64,000 nucleotides of DNA from an uncultured Acidimicrobiales bacterium. GTDB lineage: Bacteria > Actinomycetota > Acidimicrobiia > Acidimicrobiales > SZUA-35. The notes beneath the pieces were generated by a model, which saw only the letters and a list, made by a program, of their open reading frames with translations, had not been told where the DNA came from and did no database searches. Position 1 is the stretch's first letter. Every line of letters begins with the position of its first letter. Where the stretch lies: NCBI GenBank assembly GCA_937925335.1, contig CALEWY010000034.1:1-64000 (forward strand), written 5' to 3'. This document shows positions 47,756-57,190 of the stretch, piece after piece. Position numbers and translations under genes: made by a program.

Positions 47756-49765
47756 ATGGCCATCGTGACCTGGCAACCCAGAGACGTCGGAGAGGTCGCC
47801 TCGATCGCGACCGCCGACCATCCTGGACTTACCCGATTGTCCGCCCCGGGATCGACCTACCGCACCTTCGACTCATCGGCTGATCAACCAGTTGGGCCGC
47901 TGAACGGTTCGTTGCGAGTCGAGTCGTATTACGCCCTCTACGTCGAGACGGAGACGAATCGGGGTCGACGCCAGTTCAAGTTCGTCCCGAGCAACAACGC
48001 AACACCGCAACTGCGATTCGGGTATCGCTATGTCGTCGGGCTCGGCCGAGATACCCGCGACGGCACCCTTCAGCCGTTCACCGCAGACCTCCCGGCACTC
48101 GCAACCCAGGCTGAGCCCGGCATCGTCATCGAGTCCGTCGGCCTCGTGTTCGCTCGAGTTCGGGGCGAACTCGAGATCGAACTGATCGATCCCTCGAATC
48201 CCGTTCAACCACCAACCGGCGAGATCACGAGCAACGACGCAGCCCGCATGCTCATGCAGGCCACCTACGGGCCGACCACCGCTTCGATTCAAGAACTGCA
48301 AACACTCGGCAGCTTCGACACATGGATCGACCAGCAATTCGCCGCTCCGATCTCGCTCACGCTCCCCTACGTTCGGGCAACCAGCAATGGCAGCCTCGGC
48401 TCGACGAGGCACCACATCTGGTTCGACAACGCACTCAATGGAACCGACCAGCTCCGCCAACGAGTCGCCCTCGCATGGAGTGAGCTCTTCGTCATCTCCG
48501 ATCGCGACTATGTGCTCAGCAACTCGCAGTACTCGGTCAGCCAGTATCTGGACCTCCTCGCCGAGCAGGGACTTGGCAACTTTCGAACACTCCTCGAAAC
48601 CGTCACGCTCCACCCGGCGATGGGTGTTTTCGTCAGCATGCTCGCCAACGAACGAGCCGACCCAGCCCGCAACGTTCGACCCGACGAGAACTTCGCCCGA
48701 GAGGTTCTTCAGCTCTTCTCGATCGGACTCTACGAACTCGAGACGAACGGCGAGGTCCGCACACAGAACGGGCGACCGATCGAGACCTACGACCAAACGA
48801 CCGTCGAAGAGTTCGCGAAGGTCTTCACCGGTTGGACCTACGACGGCCTGCGTCGCTGGAACGACAACAACGCTGGCTTCCAAGATCGAGAGTCGCCGAT
48901 GGTGCCCTACGAGGAGTACCACGACACTGGTGAGAAGGTGCTGCTGAACGGCACGGTCTTGCCCGCCGGCCAAAGCGCTCGAGCAGACATGACCGCAGCG
49001 CTCGACAACATCTTCAATCATCCAAACGTTGGCCCGTTCATCTCGACGCACTTGATCCAGCGATTGGTGACGAGCAACCCGTCACCCGCATATGTCGGCC
49101 GAATCGCGACGGTGTTCAATGACGACGGTTCAGGTGAGCGCGGCAACCTCGCAGCGGTCGTCAAGGCTCTCCTGCTCGACCCCGAAGCTCGTCAGGGCCA
49201 CGTCACGCAGCCGTCGACGTTCGGCAAGTTGCGCGAGCCGTTGCTCCGCCTCACACAGGTCTTCCGGGCATTTGAGGCTCAGCCGGGACCATCCTCCGAT
49301 GGCGTCTACCGGCCCGAAGCCCGCTCGATCAACGCCATCGAGGACATCGTCGGCCAGGGAGTTCTTCGATCACGATCGGTGTTCAACTTCTTCCGCCCGG
49401 ACAACCCCATTGGACCGGGTTCAGATCTCGTCTCACCCGAGCTGCAGATCCTGTCGGAGATCAACGTCGCTTCGACGAACAACATGTTCTTCAACCAGAT
49501 CTACGGCTTCAACAACAGAAGTGACGGGTACGGAGCGGTCAGCCGACTGCAGGTCGAACGAGAGGTTCAGATGGCCGGCGACCCAGCCGCCCTGGTCGAC
49601 CACCTCGACCTCCTGCTCATGGCTGGAGCGCTTCCCCCAGCGGTTCGTAACTCGATCATCGACCACGTCGGATCGGTTCCAGACACCGAAGAGGGCCGGT
49701 TCATTCGAGCCCTCGATGCGATGTTCCTCGTCACCGGTTCGCCCTTCCACCTGGTCCAGAAATGA
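47756..49765 (+). CDS. DUF1800 family protein
   Basis: A 669-residue protein of the DUF1800 family, which is nearly always found beside DUF1501, as here. The N-terminal 150 residues form a beta-rich region with no recognised family. The DUF1800 core then begins at 'SNDAARMLMQATYGPTTASIQEL' and includes 'DQLRQRVALAWSELFVIS', 'FRTLLETVTLHPAMGVFVSMLANERAD', 'RPDENFAREVLQLFSIGLYELE', 'PNVGPFISTHLIQRLVTSNPSPAYVGR' and 'GKLREPLLRLTQVFRAF'. No signal peptide is obvious. Function is unknown; it may be exported together with its DUF1501 partner. Confidence 0.9.
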   Translation: MAIVTWQPRDVGEVASIATADHPGLTRLSAPGSTYRTFDSSADQPVGPLNGSLRVESYYALYVETETNRGRRQFKFVPSNNATPQLRFGYRYVVGLGRDTRDGTLQPFTADLPALATQAEPGIVIESVGLVFARVRGELEIELIDPSNPVQPPTGEITSNDAARMLMQATYGPTTASIQELQTLGSFDTWIDQQFAAPISLTLPYVRATSNGSLGSTRHHIWFDNALNGTDQLRQRVALAWSELFVISDRDYVLSNSQYSVSQYLDLLAEQGLGNFRTLLETVTLHPAMGVFVSMLANERADPARNVRPDENFAREVLQLFSIGLYELETNGEVRTQNGRPIETYDQTTVEEFAKVFTGWTYDGLRRWNDNNAGFQDRESPMVPYEEYHDTGEKVLLNGTVLPAGQSARADMTAALDNIFNHPNVGPFISTHLIQRLVTSNPSPAYVGRIATVFNDDGSGERGNLAAVVKALLLDPEARQGHVTQPSTFGKLREPLLRLTQVFRAFEAQPGPSSDGVYRPEARSINAIEDIVGQGVLRSRSVFNFFRPDNPIGPGSDLVSPELQILSEINVASTNNMFFNQIYGFNNRSDGYGAVSRLQVEREVQMAGDPAALVDHLDLLLMAGALPPAVRNSIIDHVGSVPDTEEGRFIRALDAMFLVTGSPFHLVQK

Positions 49766-51231
49766 GCTCGGCAATGTCTTTTGATCGGTCCCTTCATCTC
49801 ATCAACTCCGCAACGACCACCTCCGCCGGTACCACCAGCACCAAGTCGAAGCCCATGGGTCGTCGGAAGTTCTTGACCCTCGCCGGTGCAGCCACCGCAG
49901 GAGTCACCCTGTCGACGCTGCCAATGGGCTTCGCTGGCCCGGCTGCCGCCCAGACGGGTTCACGAAGCCTCGTCTGCATTTTCCTTCGTGGCGGTGCCGA
50001 CTCGTTCAACATGTTCGTGCCCCGTGATCACGGCGTCGCCGGCCAAACCCACGCTGTCTACGCGGCCACACGCGGCCGGTTCGCGGTCCCCGCTGGATCG
50101 CTACTCCCGATCTTTGACGGCCAGTTCGGACTCAACCCGGGCCTCGGCGGCATGGCGGCAATCGCCGAAGCGGGGCAACTCGCTGTCGTCCAGAACGTTG
50201 GCCCGCTCGGCCAGCCGATCACGAAGACGGACTACCTCGCAGGCCGTTCACTTCCGCAGAGCTTGTTCGCACACGACGCTCAGCAAAAGTTGTGGCAGAC
50301 CGCCCGCCCAACCCTCACGAGCTCTACTGGTTGGGCCGGAAGCCTGGCCGAAATCGTCGCTCCGAACGCGCCAGTCGCCCCCTCGTTCTCCTTGAACGGC
50401 TCGAACCGCTGGCAGGCCTCCACCGGCTCTCGATACTCCCGCCTGTCGCCGACGGTGCCGATCTCACTGCTCCACGGCTACAGCTCTGAACAGCGGACGT
50501 GGATTCCAACGTTCGAGGGAGTCCAAGACACCTTGGCCGCCAACCTCAGCGCCGCTCGAGCCTCGTCCAACGTGTTCGATCAAGCAGCGGCTGACAGCCT
50601 GAGCCAGTCGATCACGACAACCCAACAACTGCAGAGCGCAACGGCTGACAACGCGGCGAACGATGTCGGCATGGACGACGTCGGCCGCAACCGTCTCGGC
50701 ATGCAATTGCGAGAGGTCGCCCGGCTGATCAAGAACCGCGAGCAGCTCAACATGCCGCGTCAGATCTTCCTCGTCCGTGTCGGCGGCTGGGACACCCATC
50801 AGGATCAAGAGGGACGATTCCCAGCACTCCTCTCACAGCTCGACGGAGCGGTCACCTCGTTCCAGAACGCCATCAACAACCTCGGCCTCGCCGACTCGGT
50901 CACGACGTTCACCGCATCAGACTTTGGTCGCACGCTCACGATCAACGGCGATGGCACCGACCACGGCTGGGGCGGCAACGCGTTCGTGATGGGTGGCGCA
51001 GTGAGCGCCGGGCGCTACGGCACGTTCCCTGACCTCACCGCGAGTGCGACCAACCCGGACGACATCAGCGATGGACGAAACAACTTCGCTGGCCGGCTCA
51101 TCCCAACCACATCGGTGAGCCAGCACGGCGCCACGCTTGCTCGATGGATGGGGCTGAACGATGCTCAACTCGACCAGGCCTTCCCCGAGCTCCGCAACTT
51201 TGGTCAGCGAGACCTCGGCTACCTCGCGTAG
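49762..51231 (+). CDS. DUF1501 family protein with Tat signal
   Basis: A 489-residue protein of the DUF1501 family (related to alkaline phosphatase/sulfatase-fold proteins). The N terminus has a twin-arginine motif, RRKFL at residues 34-38, followed by 'AGAATAGVTLSTLPMGFAGPAAAQ', a Tat signal peptide. 'LVCIFLRGGADSFNMFVP' and 'FLVRVGGWDTHQDQ' and 'TTFTASDFGRTLTINGDGTDHGWGGNAFVMGG' are core DUF1501 blocks with possible metal ligands (Asp, His). The ATG overlaps the DUF1800 stop (ATGA), so the pair is coupled. Folding before export implies a cofactor or partner, possibly the DUF1800 protein. Confidence 0.93.
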   Translation: MSSAMSFDRSLHLINSATTTSAGTTSTKSKPMGRRKFLTLAGAATAGVTLSTLPMGFAGPAAAQTGSRSLVCIFLRGGADSFNMFVPRDHGVAGQTHAVYAATRGRFAVPAGSLLPIFDGQFGLNPGLGGMAAIAEAGQLAVVQNVGPLGQPITKTDYLAGRSLPQSLFAHDAQQKLWQTARPTLTSSTGWAGSLAEIVAPNAPVAPSFSLNGSNRWQASTGSRYSRLSPTVPISLLHGYSSEQRTWIPTFEGVQDTLAANLSAARASSNVFDQAAADSLSQSITTTQQLQSATADNAANDVGMDDVGRNRLGMQLREVARLIKNREQLNMPRQIFLVRVGGWDTHQDQEGRFPALLSQLDGAVTSFQNAINNLGLADSVTTFTASDFGRTLTINGDGTDHGWGGNAFVMGGAVSAGRYGTFPDLTASATNPDDISDGRNNFAGRLIPTTSVSQHGATLARWMGLNDAQLDQAFPELRNFGQRDLGYLA

Positions 51232-52379
51232 CGATTGAGCACACCAAGCGTGCGGTCGATCACCGCATCGAGGATCGGTCGACTCGTTGCCACGTTCATC
51301 CGGACGAACGACTCGCCGCCGGGGCCGTAGGTCAGGCCGGTGCTCAACGCCACCTTCCCCTCGGTCAGCAAGGTCTCCGATGGCTCCGCCCCAAGGTCGT
51401 AGGCCGACACATCGAGCCACGCCAGATAGGTCGCTTCTGGAACCTGCCAGACCACGCCGGGCGCCTCGGAGGCGAGCCGTGACGCGAGGTGATCGCGCTG
51501 CGCGGTGAGATGCTTCTTGGTCGCCGCAAGCCACGGATCACCGTGTAGCCAGCCAGCGAGCGTCGCCTCTGCACCGAGCGTGTTGACCGCTCCAAGGACG
51601 TGGGTCGGAAGTTCATCGAGCTTGGCTCGAACGCCGTCGTGGGCCACATGGGCGACCGCACACCGGAGGCCGGCCAAGCTGAAGGACTTGCTCGCCGATG
51701 ACATCGTCACCGTGCGGGTCGGGGCGAAGGGCTGGAAGGGCAGATGTACCGAGCCAGGGTGCAGAAGATCCGCCCACACCTCATCGCTCACCACGAGCAG
51801 ATCGTGGCGTTCACACACCTCGGCCACCGCAGTGAGTTCCTCCGACGAGAACACTCGGCCCGTCGGGTTGTGCGGGTTGCACATCAACAGCATCTTCGTG
51901 CGTGGTGTGATGACCGATTCGAGCGTGTCAGCGTTCAGCCGCCAACCATCTCGATCCAGCGGGCATTCGATGATCTCGCGTCCGGCCGTTCCCATGATCG
52001 AGTTACGAAACGGCGGGTAGATCGGCGGCAACACCACGACGCCATCACCCGGTTTGGTCATCAACCACAACATCGTTTCGATGCCATGCAACACGTCGCA
52101 GAAGAGCCGCACGTCGCCTGCATCGATCGACCAACCGTGCTTGGCGTGCTGACGCTCAGCGAACACCTCGCCGAGCTGGTCACGAGCGACGTGGTTGTAG
52201 CCAAAATCGCCTCGATCGATCACGGCTTGGATCGCATCGAGGACGACCGGAGCCGGCTCGAGATCCATGTCGGCCACCCACGCCGCCAACACGTCGTCGC
52301 CGTGTTTGCGCCACTTCACACCATCGAGCGAACGAAGACGTGTGAGGTCATGTGAAAGAGAGCCAGAGTCGAGAGCCAC
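51219..52379 (-). CDS. MalY/PatB-type PLP-dependent aminotransferase or C-S lyase
   Basis: A PLP fold-type I enzyme of about 386 residues. 'VLAAWVADMDLEPAPVVLDAIQ' is the MalY/PatB N-terminal signature, 'LLMCNPHNPTGRVFSSEEL' is the common aminotransferase motif, and the PLP lysine is in 'TVTMSSASKSFSLAGLRCA'. MalY-type enzymes split cystathionine or act as C-S lyases. GTG 52379 is the likeliest start because only a short N-terminal stretch precedes the conserved block; GTG 52394 is an alternative and the frame to 52523 overlaps the divergent gene. The gene's 3' end overlaps the convergent DUF1501 end by 13 bases. Confidence 0.88.
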   Translation of the reverse strand: MALDSGSLSHDLTRLRSLDGVKWRKHGDDVLAAWVADMDLEPAPVVLDAIQAVIDRGDFGYNHVARDQLGEVFAERQHAKHGWSIDAGDVRLFCDVLHGIETMLWLMTKPGDGVVVLPPIYPPFRNSIMGTAGREIIECPLDRDGWRLNADTLESVITPRTKMLLMCNPHNPTGRVFSSEELTAVAEVCERHDLLVVSDEVWADLLHPGSVHLPFQPFAPTRTVTMSSASKSFSLAGLRCAVAHVAHDGVRAKLDELPTHVLGAVNTLGAEATLAGWLHGDPWLAATKKHLTAQRDHLASRLASEAPGVVWQVPEATYLAWLDVSAYDLGAEPSETLLTEGKVALSTGLTYGPGGESFVRMNVATSRPILDAVIDRTLGVLNRYAR

Positions 52380-52423
52380 GCCGCATCGTTGCACACCATC
52401 TCGTCCGATCTCACACGAGTCAC

Positions 52424-52429
52424 TACCGT
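52424..52429 (+). promoter_or_regulatory. Probable -10 element (TACCGT) of the Gfo/Idh gene
   Basis: TACCGT ends seven bases before the ATG at 52437. The same TACCGTCA sequence, at the same spacing, precedes the M15 peptidase gene (8886). Confidence 0.45.
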
Positions 52430-52436
52430 CAGCGGG

Positions 52437-53717
52437 ATGGCGCAGCGTGCAGCTCAACAGCGAATTGCGGTCTTCGGCGCCGGGAGTCGTGGTCGGATCT
52501 ACGCCGACCTCATCTCGACGCATTCACAAGGAGCACTCTCCGTCGTCGCGATCGCCGAGCCGCGACCGGACTGGCGAAATCAGACAGCGGATGCCCATGG
52601 CGTTGCCCAGAACGGCCGGTTCGAATCGTGGGAGTCACTCATCGCTGCCGGTGTCCTCGACGATGTCGACGCGGTGATCAACACGACACCGGATCATGAT
52701 CACGTCCATTCCGCCCTGCCCGTGATCGACGCCGGTCTTCCGATGTTGCTCGAAAAGCCGATGGCATCCAACGCCGCCGATGTCGCCCGCCTGGCGACCG
52801 CGGCGGCGGACCAAAACGCCGCACCGGTGTGGGTGGCGCACGTGCTTCGCTACACCACGTTCTTCGAGCGGGTCCACGAACTCGTTCGCAATGGTGCGGT
52901 CGGCGACGTGATGGCGGTCGACCATGCCGAAAACATCGCACACTGGCACTTCGCCCATTCCTACGTGCGCGGCAACTGGGGATCGAGCGTCGGGTCGTCA
53001 CCCATGATCCTGGCCAAGTGCTGCCACGACCTCGACATCATCTCGTGGATTCTCGATGAGCCCTTTGCAACCGCCTCGTCGGTTGGGTCCCTCGGATCGT
53101 TCAACTCAGCCAACGAACCGGAGGGAGCGACGGACCGCTGTACAGATGGTTGCACGGCCGCCCACTGCCTCTTCGATGCTCGACCGTTCTACGGACGCGC
53201 TGGCGATCGCTGGCCGCTCAACATCCTCACACTCGAACCAACGGCCGAGGCCCGCTTGGCCGCTCTGCCAACCTCGCGATACAGCCGGTGTGTCTACCGA
53301 TGCGACAACGACGTGCCCGATCGCCAGGCTTCGATCTTCACCACGGAATCAGGAGTGACGGTGTCGCTCAGCATCACCGGGAACAGTCACACGGAAGGGC
53401 GCCGGCTTCGCATCGACGGCACACGCGGAACGATCGTTGCCCGCTTCGACCACGTCGATCCGTCCATCGAAGTGATGACACACGGTGTCACCGCGACCAG
53501 CCGAGAGAGCGTCGATCTCAGCGGAGGTCACGGAGGCGGCGACACCGGAATCATCGAGACGATGGCATCAACGCTGCTCACCGGCACCACTCCCCCGTCG
53601 TCGACGATTGCAACGGCGGTTCCGAGCCACATGGCTGCGCTCGCCGCCGAACACGCTCGCTTGACCGCCACCGTCGTCGACGTCGCAGCGTTCACTCGCA
53701 CGGCCTTCCAAAACTGA
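52437..53717 (+). CDS. Gfo/Idh/MocA-family NAD(P)-dependent oxidoreductase
   Basis: A 426-residue sugar/inositol-type dehydrogenase. The Rossmann start is 'RIAVFGAGSRGRIYADLIS'; 'DAVINTTPDHDHVHSALPVIDAGLPMLLEKPMASNAADV' contains the family motif with the lysine of EKP. 'GSSPMILAKCCHDLDIISWIL' holds the catalytic His and Asp of the second domain. ATG 52437 is used in place of the TTG at 52389. It is divergent from the MalY-like gene; 57 bases lie between the two starts. Substrate unknown; the family handles sugars, inositols and glycosides. Confidence 0.92.
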   Translation: MAQRAAQQRIAVFGAGSRGRIYADLISTHSQGALSVVAIAEPRPDWRNQTADAHGVAQNGRFESWESLIAAGVLDDVDAVINTTPDHDHVHSALPVIDAGLPMLLEKPMASNAADVARLATAAADQNAAPVWVAHVLRYTTFFERVHELVRNGAVGDVMAVDHAENIAHWHFAHSYVRGNWGSSVGSSPMILAKCCHDLDIISWILDEPFATASSVGSLGSFNSANEPEGATDRCTDGCTAAHCLFDARPFYGRAGDRWPLNILTLEPTAEARLAALPTSRYSRCVYRCDNDVPDRQASIFTTESGVTVSLSITGNSHTEGRRLRIDGTRGTIVARFDHVDPSIEVMTHGVTATSRESVDLSGGHGGGDTGIIETMASTLLTGTTPPSSTIATAVPSHMAALAAEHARLTATVVDVAAFTRTAFQN

Positions 53718-53741
53718 GCGCCGGGCGTCCAGGTCGGCTGG

Positions 53742-55520
53742 TCAGGCGCCCTCTTGCTCTTCGGCCAGAGCGAGCCAGCGCTCCTCGACCGCGGCAAGCT
53801 CGGTTTCGATCTCGGCCAACGCCGCTCCCGCAGCGGCAATCGCGTCATGGTCGGTGCCAGCGTCGACCAGCTCGGCCGTCAACCTGTCACGCTTCTTGGT
53901 GAGCCGAGCGATGTCCTTGTCGGCCTGACGGATCTCGTGGTTGATCGTGCTCGACGAGCGAGCGCCAGGCGCCTTCGCCTTCTTCGGCTTGTTCGCCCCG
54001 CTCTTCGCAGACTTGGCTGATCCACCGGGTGCCGCAGCCGCCGCCTCGGCTCGTCGGTGCTCATCCCAGGCGTTGAAGCCACCGGGGAACCGGACCGCAG
54101 AGCCGGACCCGTCGAGGATGAGCGCGTCAGCCACGACACGCTCCAAGAAGGCCCGGTCGTGGCTGACGACAACCACCGCTCCCGGCCAATCCTCCAGAAA
54201 GTCCTCGAGCGAACGAAGCGTTTCGAGATCGAGATCGTTCGTTGGCTCATCGAGCAACAACACGTTGGGCTTCGACGCCAACACGGTCAACAATTCGAGT
54301 CGACGACGCTCGCCACCAGACAACGTCGAGAGCTGCGCCCACTGCGCGTCTTTGTCGAACCAAAACGATTCGAGCAACCGAGCGTCGGTCCAGTCCGGCT
54401 TTCGATCCGGCCCAGCGATCACCTCGCGAACACGAGCGTTCTGATCCAGCCCAGCGCCGAGCTGACGGTAGTAGCCAAGCTCGACCGTGCTTCCCCAGTT
54501 CACCGAACCACCGACGGGCTGGGTGCGCTTGGCCATGAGATCGAGAAGTGTTGTTTTGCCGGCTCCGTTTGGGCCGACGATGCCAAGCCGCTCGCGCGGA
54601 TCGAGCATGAGGTCCACACCATCGAGAATCGTCGCCCCGTTGGGAGCCTTCGCCTCGACTCCGGTCAACTCGATCACCACGTCGCCTAGCCGGGGTGTGG
54701 GGAATTCAAGGTGCAGGTCGGCCGGGCGTGCCGGGCCCTCTGGCCGTTCGGCGATCAAGGCCTTGGCTGCGGCAACTCGGTACTTGGGCTTCGAGGTGCG
54801 GGCCTTCGCTCCACGGCGCAACCACTCGAGTTCGCTGCGGGCTAGGTTCCTCCGAATTGCGTCGGCGTCGGCCGCAGCAGTCGCCCGGTCAGCCTTGGCC
54901 GCCAGGTAGCTGTCGTAGCTTCCGTCGTGCACGTGCGACGTGCCCCGATCGAGTTCGAGCATGCGCGTTGTCACGCGATCGAGCACATGCCGATCGTGGG
55001 TGACGAGCAAGAGGCCACCTCGATACGCCGCGAGAAAATCCTCGAGCCAGGCGATGCCGTCCAGATCGAGATGGTTTGTCGGTTCGTCCAGAATGAGGAG
55101 ATCGCTGGGTGCGACGAGAGCCTTCGCCAACGCCACCCGCTTCTTCTCTCCACCGGACAATGCATCGGTCGACCGATCGAACTTGTCGCCCATGCCGAGT
55201 TTGGTCAAAACCGATTCCGCCTCCCACGAGGCCTCACCCTCCCCGCCGCCGCCATCGCCACGAACGGCGTCGAGCACCGTTCCTGCCGGAAGATCGTCCT
55301 CTTGATCGAGCATGGAAAGGCGAACGCCGCTGCCCGGGGTGACGGTGCCACCCTCTGGCGCAGTCCGTCCGGCGATGACACGAAGCAGCGTGGACTTACC
55401 GGTTCCGTTGATTCCGACGACCCCGATGCGGTCGCCGGTCGAGATGGTGATCGACACGTCCTCGAACAGCGCCCGGTCAGGCCGGAACATTTCCACGGAG
55501 TCGACGTCGACAAGGATCAC
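53742..55520 (-). CDS. ABC-F family ATPase (Uup-like)
   Basis: A 592-residue soluble protein with two ABC domains. The first has Walker A 'GINGTGKST' (about residues 36-44), signature 'ALSGGEKKRV' and 'LLILDEPTNHLD'. The second has 'GPNGAGKTT', 'TLSGGERRRLELL' and 'VLLLDEPTNDLD'. The C-terminal 90 residues are Lys/Ala-rich followed by a coiled-coil ('DIARLTKKRDRLTAELVDAG', 'LAEIETELAAVEERWLALAEE'), the tail typical of Uup-type ABC-F proteins, which bind DNA or ribosomes. It starts with GTG at 55520, preceded by TAGCCT at six bases. It is distinct from the first ABC-F gene at 12569. Confidence 0.93.
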   Translation of the reverse strand: MILVDVDSVEMFRPDRALFEDVSITISTGDRIGVVGINGTGKSTLLRVIAGRTAPEGGTVTPGSGVRLSMLDQEDDLPAGTVLDAVRGDGGGGEGEASWEAESVLTKLGMGDKFDRSTDALSGGEKKRVALAKALVAPSDLLILDEPTNHLDLDGIAWLEDFLAAYRGGLLLVTHDRHVLDRVTTRMLELDRGTSHVHDGSYDSYLAAKADRATAAADADAIRRNLARSELEWLRRGAKARTSKPKYRVAAAKALIAERPEGPARPADLHLEFPTPRLGDVVIELTGVEAKAPNGATILDGVDLMLDPRERLGIVGPNGAGKTTLLDLMAKRTQPVGGSVNWGSTVELGYYRQLGAGLDQNARVREVIAGPDRKPDWTDARLLESFWFDKDAQWAQLSTLSGGERRRLELLTVLASKPNVLLLDEPTNDLDLETLRSLEDFLEDWPGAVVVVSHDRAFLERVVADALILDGSGSAVRFPGGFNAWDEHRRAEAAAAAPGGSAKSAKSGANKPKKAKAPGARSSSTINHEIRQADKDIARLTKKRDRLTAELVDAGTDHDAIAAAGAALAEIETELAAVEERWLALAEEQEGA

Positions 55521-55526
55521 GAGCCG

Positions 55527-55532
55527 AGGCTA
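55527..55532 (-). promoter_or_regulatory. Probable -10 element (TAGCCT) of the Uup-like ABC-F gene
   Basis: Minus-strand TAGCCT is followed by six bases and then GTG at 55520, with no ribosome binding site. Confidence 0.4.
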
Positions 55533-55604
55533 CGGCTGCCCTACCAACTCCGGCGCAAGCGAGGACGACGAGGGATCACCAGCCACGACGGCCAGACTGT
55601 GGGG

Positions 55605-56327
55605 ATGCCCGCAGCGACGCCGACGGTGGTGCCCCCGCTCCCCGTGAATCCCGCCGGCCGGGGGATCCGACTGCTCGGCCGTTTCGCTCGCGGCGTGCGA
55701 TCGGTGTCCGCCCAGATCGAGCCGTACACCAACTGGTGGAGCGAGCAGAATCAGACCGTTCTGACCGAGGACGGCCCGCTCTGGGTCGTCATCGGCGACT
55801 CCACAGCGTTGGGAATTGGCGCCTCTGAGCCCGGCCGTGGCTATGTCGGTGTGGTCGCAGAGGAACGCGGCTACGGGGTGATCAACCTCGCCATGTCTGG
55901 AGCACGTGTCCGCGACGGGCTCGAGCGCCAGCTCCCTATTCTCGATGAGCTGCTCAGCACCGGCGTCGAACCCTCGCTCGTCACGATGTGCCTCGGCTCG
56001 AACGATGTCTTCTGGCGATCGGGCCGCCAAGCCGATGGAGCGCTCAGGGCCGAACTCGCCGAACTGATCGAGGGACTGCCCGCCTCTCAGGGGACTCCCA
56101 ACAGCGCCTGTCGCGTAGCGGTCACGACCGTCGCTGGTGTCTCCGACCGGGCCAAGCTCGCGAACCGAGCGATCCGACGCACCGCGGGCGAGGTCGGCGT
56201 GCCGGTCATCGATCTTTGGGATGAGGGCGACGAGCCACCGAGCGAGCGCATCGCGGCCGATCGATTTCACCCAAACGATCTCGGCTACCGCCGAATGGCT
56301 GACGCCGTCATCGCCACGCTCGGCTAG
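55605..56327 (+). CDS. SGNH/GDSL-type hydrolase
   Basis: A 240-residue esterase or lipase. The four conserved blocks are present: GDS (block I, in 'LWVVIGDSTALGIGAS'), Gly in 'NLAMSGARVRDGL' (block II), GSND (block III, in 'LVTMCLGSNDVFW'), and Asp-His in 'ADRFHPNDLGYRRMADAV' (block V). The Ser, Asp and His of the triad are all there. No signal peptide is clear; the N-terminal 60 residues are basic with no hydrophobic core. ATG 55605 is chosen. It is divergent from the Uup-like gene. Confidence 0.9.
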   Translation: MPAATPTVVPPLPVNPAGRGIRLLGRFARGVRSVSAQIEPYTNWWSEQNQTVLTEDGPLWVVIGDSTALGIGASEPGRGYVGVVAEERGYGVINLAMSGARVRDGLERQLPILDELLSTGVEPSLVTMCLGSNDVFWRSGRQADGALRAELAELIEGLPASQGTPNSACRVAVTTVAGVSDRAKLANRAIRRTAGEVGVPVIDLWDEGDEPPSERIAADRFHPNDLGYRRMADAVIATLG

Positions 56328-56332
56328 CGCAC

Positions 56333-56338
56333 TAACGT
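56333..56338 (+). promoter_or_regulatory. Probable -10 element (TAACGT) of the DUF3097 gene
   Basis: TAACGT ends eight bases before the ATG at 56347, just downstream of the SGNH stop codon. Confidence 0.35.
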
Positions 56339-56346
56339 TTCCGCCG

Positions 56347-57162
56347 ATGTCTGGAATCTTGAGCGACCTCGACTTCGATGGTGGCGGCGCCCGCCGCAAG
56401 CCGTCCTATCCCGATCAGCCGGCAGACAAGGGTCTCGTCGTCCGCCACCGAACGTCGGGGTACGTCGGTCCGATCATGAAGTTCGGCGCCCAGTGGCTCA
56501 CGATGAAGGACCAGAACGGCCGTGAGCACAAGCTTCGGATCGAGAAGGGCGCGTTCTCCGTGGGCGGCAAGACGGTCAACCTCGTCGCGCCAAAGGTCGT
56601 GATCGATCACACGACGACGATCACGGCGTCCGGTTCAATCGCCGCCGATGACACATCCGCGCGCGTCGCCCGCCCGAGCCGGATCCTCGTCGAGGGCCTC
56701 CACGATGCCGAACTCGTCGAGAAGGTGTGGGGCGACGATCTTCGATTCGAGGGTGTTGTCGTTGAGCCGCTGCACGGTGCTGACGACCTCGCATCGGTTG
56801 TCCGCCAGTTCGGCCCGCGAGGTCGGCGCCGGTTGGGAATCTTGCTCGACCACCTCATCGATGGAACGAAGGAAACCCACATCGCCAACACGATCGATCA
56901 CCCTGACGTGTTGATCACCGGCCACCCATACGTAGACGTGTGGCAGGCCGTGAGGCCTGCCACACTTGGAATTCGCGCCTGGCCTGTCATTCCGAAAGGA
57001 ACCGACTGGAAGACCGGAATCTGCCAGGCATTTCAGTTTGATGGTTCACCCGGGGAGCTTTGGAAGAAGATCCTTGGTGAGGTGAACAGCTACGCCGATC
57101 TCGAACCCGGCCTGGTCGGTGCGGTCGAACAACTCATCGACTTCGTCACCGCTCCAGACTGA
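56347..57162 (+). CDS. DUF3097 family protein with TOPRIM-like core
   Basis: A 271-residue protein of the actinobacterial DUF3097 family. 'RILVEGLHDAELVEKVWGDDLRFEGVVVEPLHG' resembles the TOPRIM fold's Glu-containing first strand, and 'RRLGILLDHLIDGTKE' its DxD-like acidic strand (here LDH). 'HPDVLITGHPYVDVWQAVRPATLGIRAWPVIPKGTDWKTG' is the family signature. The N terminus ('VVRHRTSGYVGPIMKFGAQWLTMKDQNGREHKLRI') is an SH3-like beta domain. TOPRIM proteins act on nucleic acids, so a role in DNA or RNA processing is inferred; no experimental function is known to me. Confidence 0.88.
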   Translation: MSGILSDLDFDGGGARRKPSYPDQPADKGLVVRHRTSGYVGPIMKFGAQWLTMKDQNGREHKLRIEKGAFSVGGKTVNLVAPKVVIDHTTTITASGSIAADDTSARVARPSRILVEGLHDAELVEKVWGDDLRFEGVVVEPLHGADDLASVVRQFGPRGRRRLGILLDHLIDGTKETHIANTIDHPDVLITGHPYVDVWQAVRPATLGIRAWPVIPKGTDWKTGICQAFQFDGSPGELWKKILGEVNSYADLEPGLVGAVEQLIDFVTAPD

Positions 57163-57190
57163 GGTTGGTCAGCGCCCAAAGCTGTACGGG

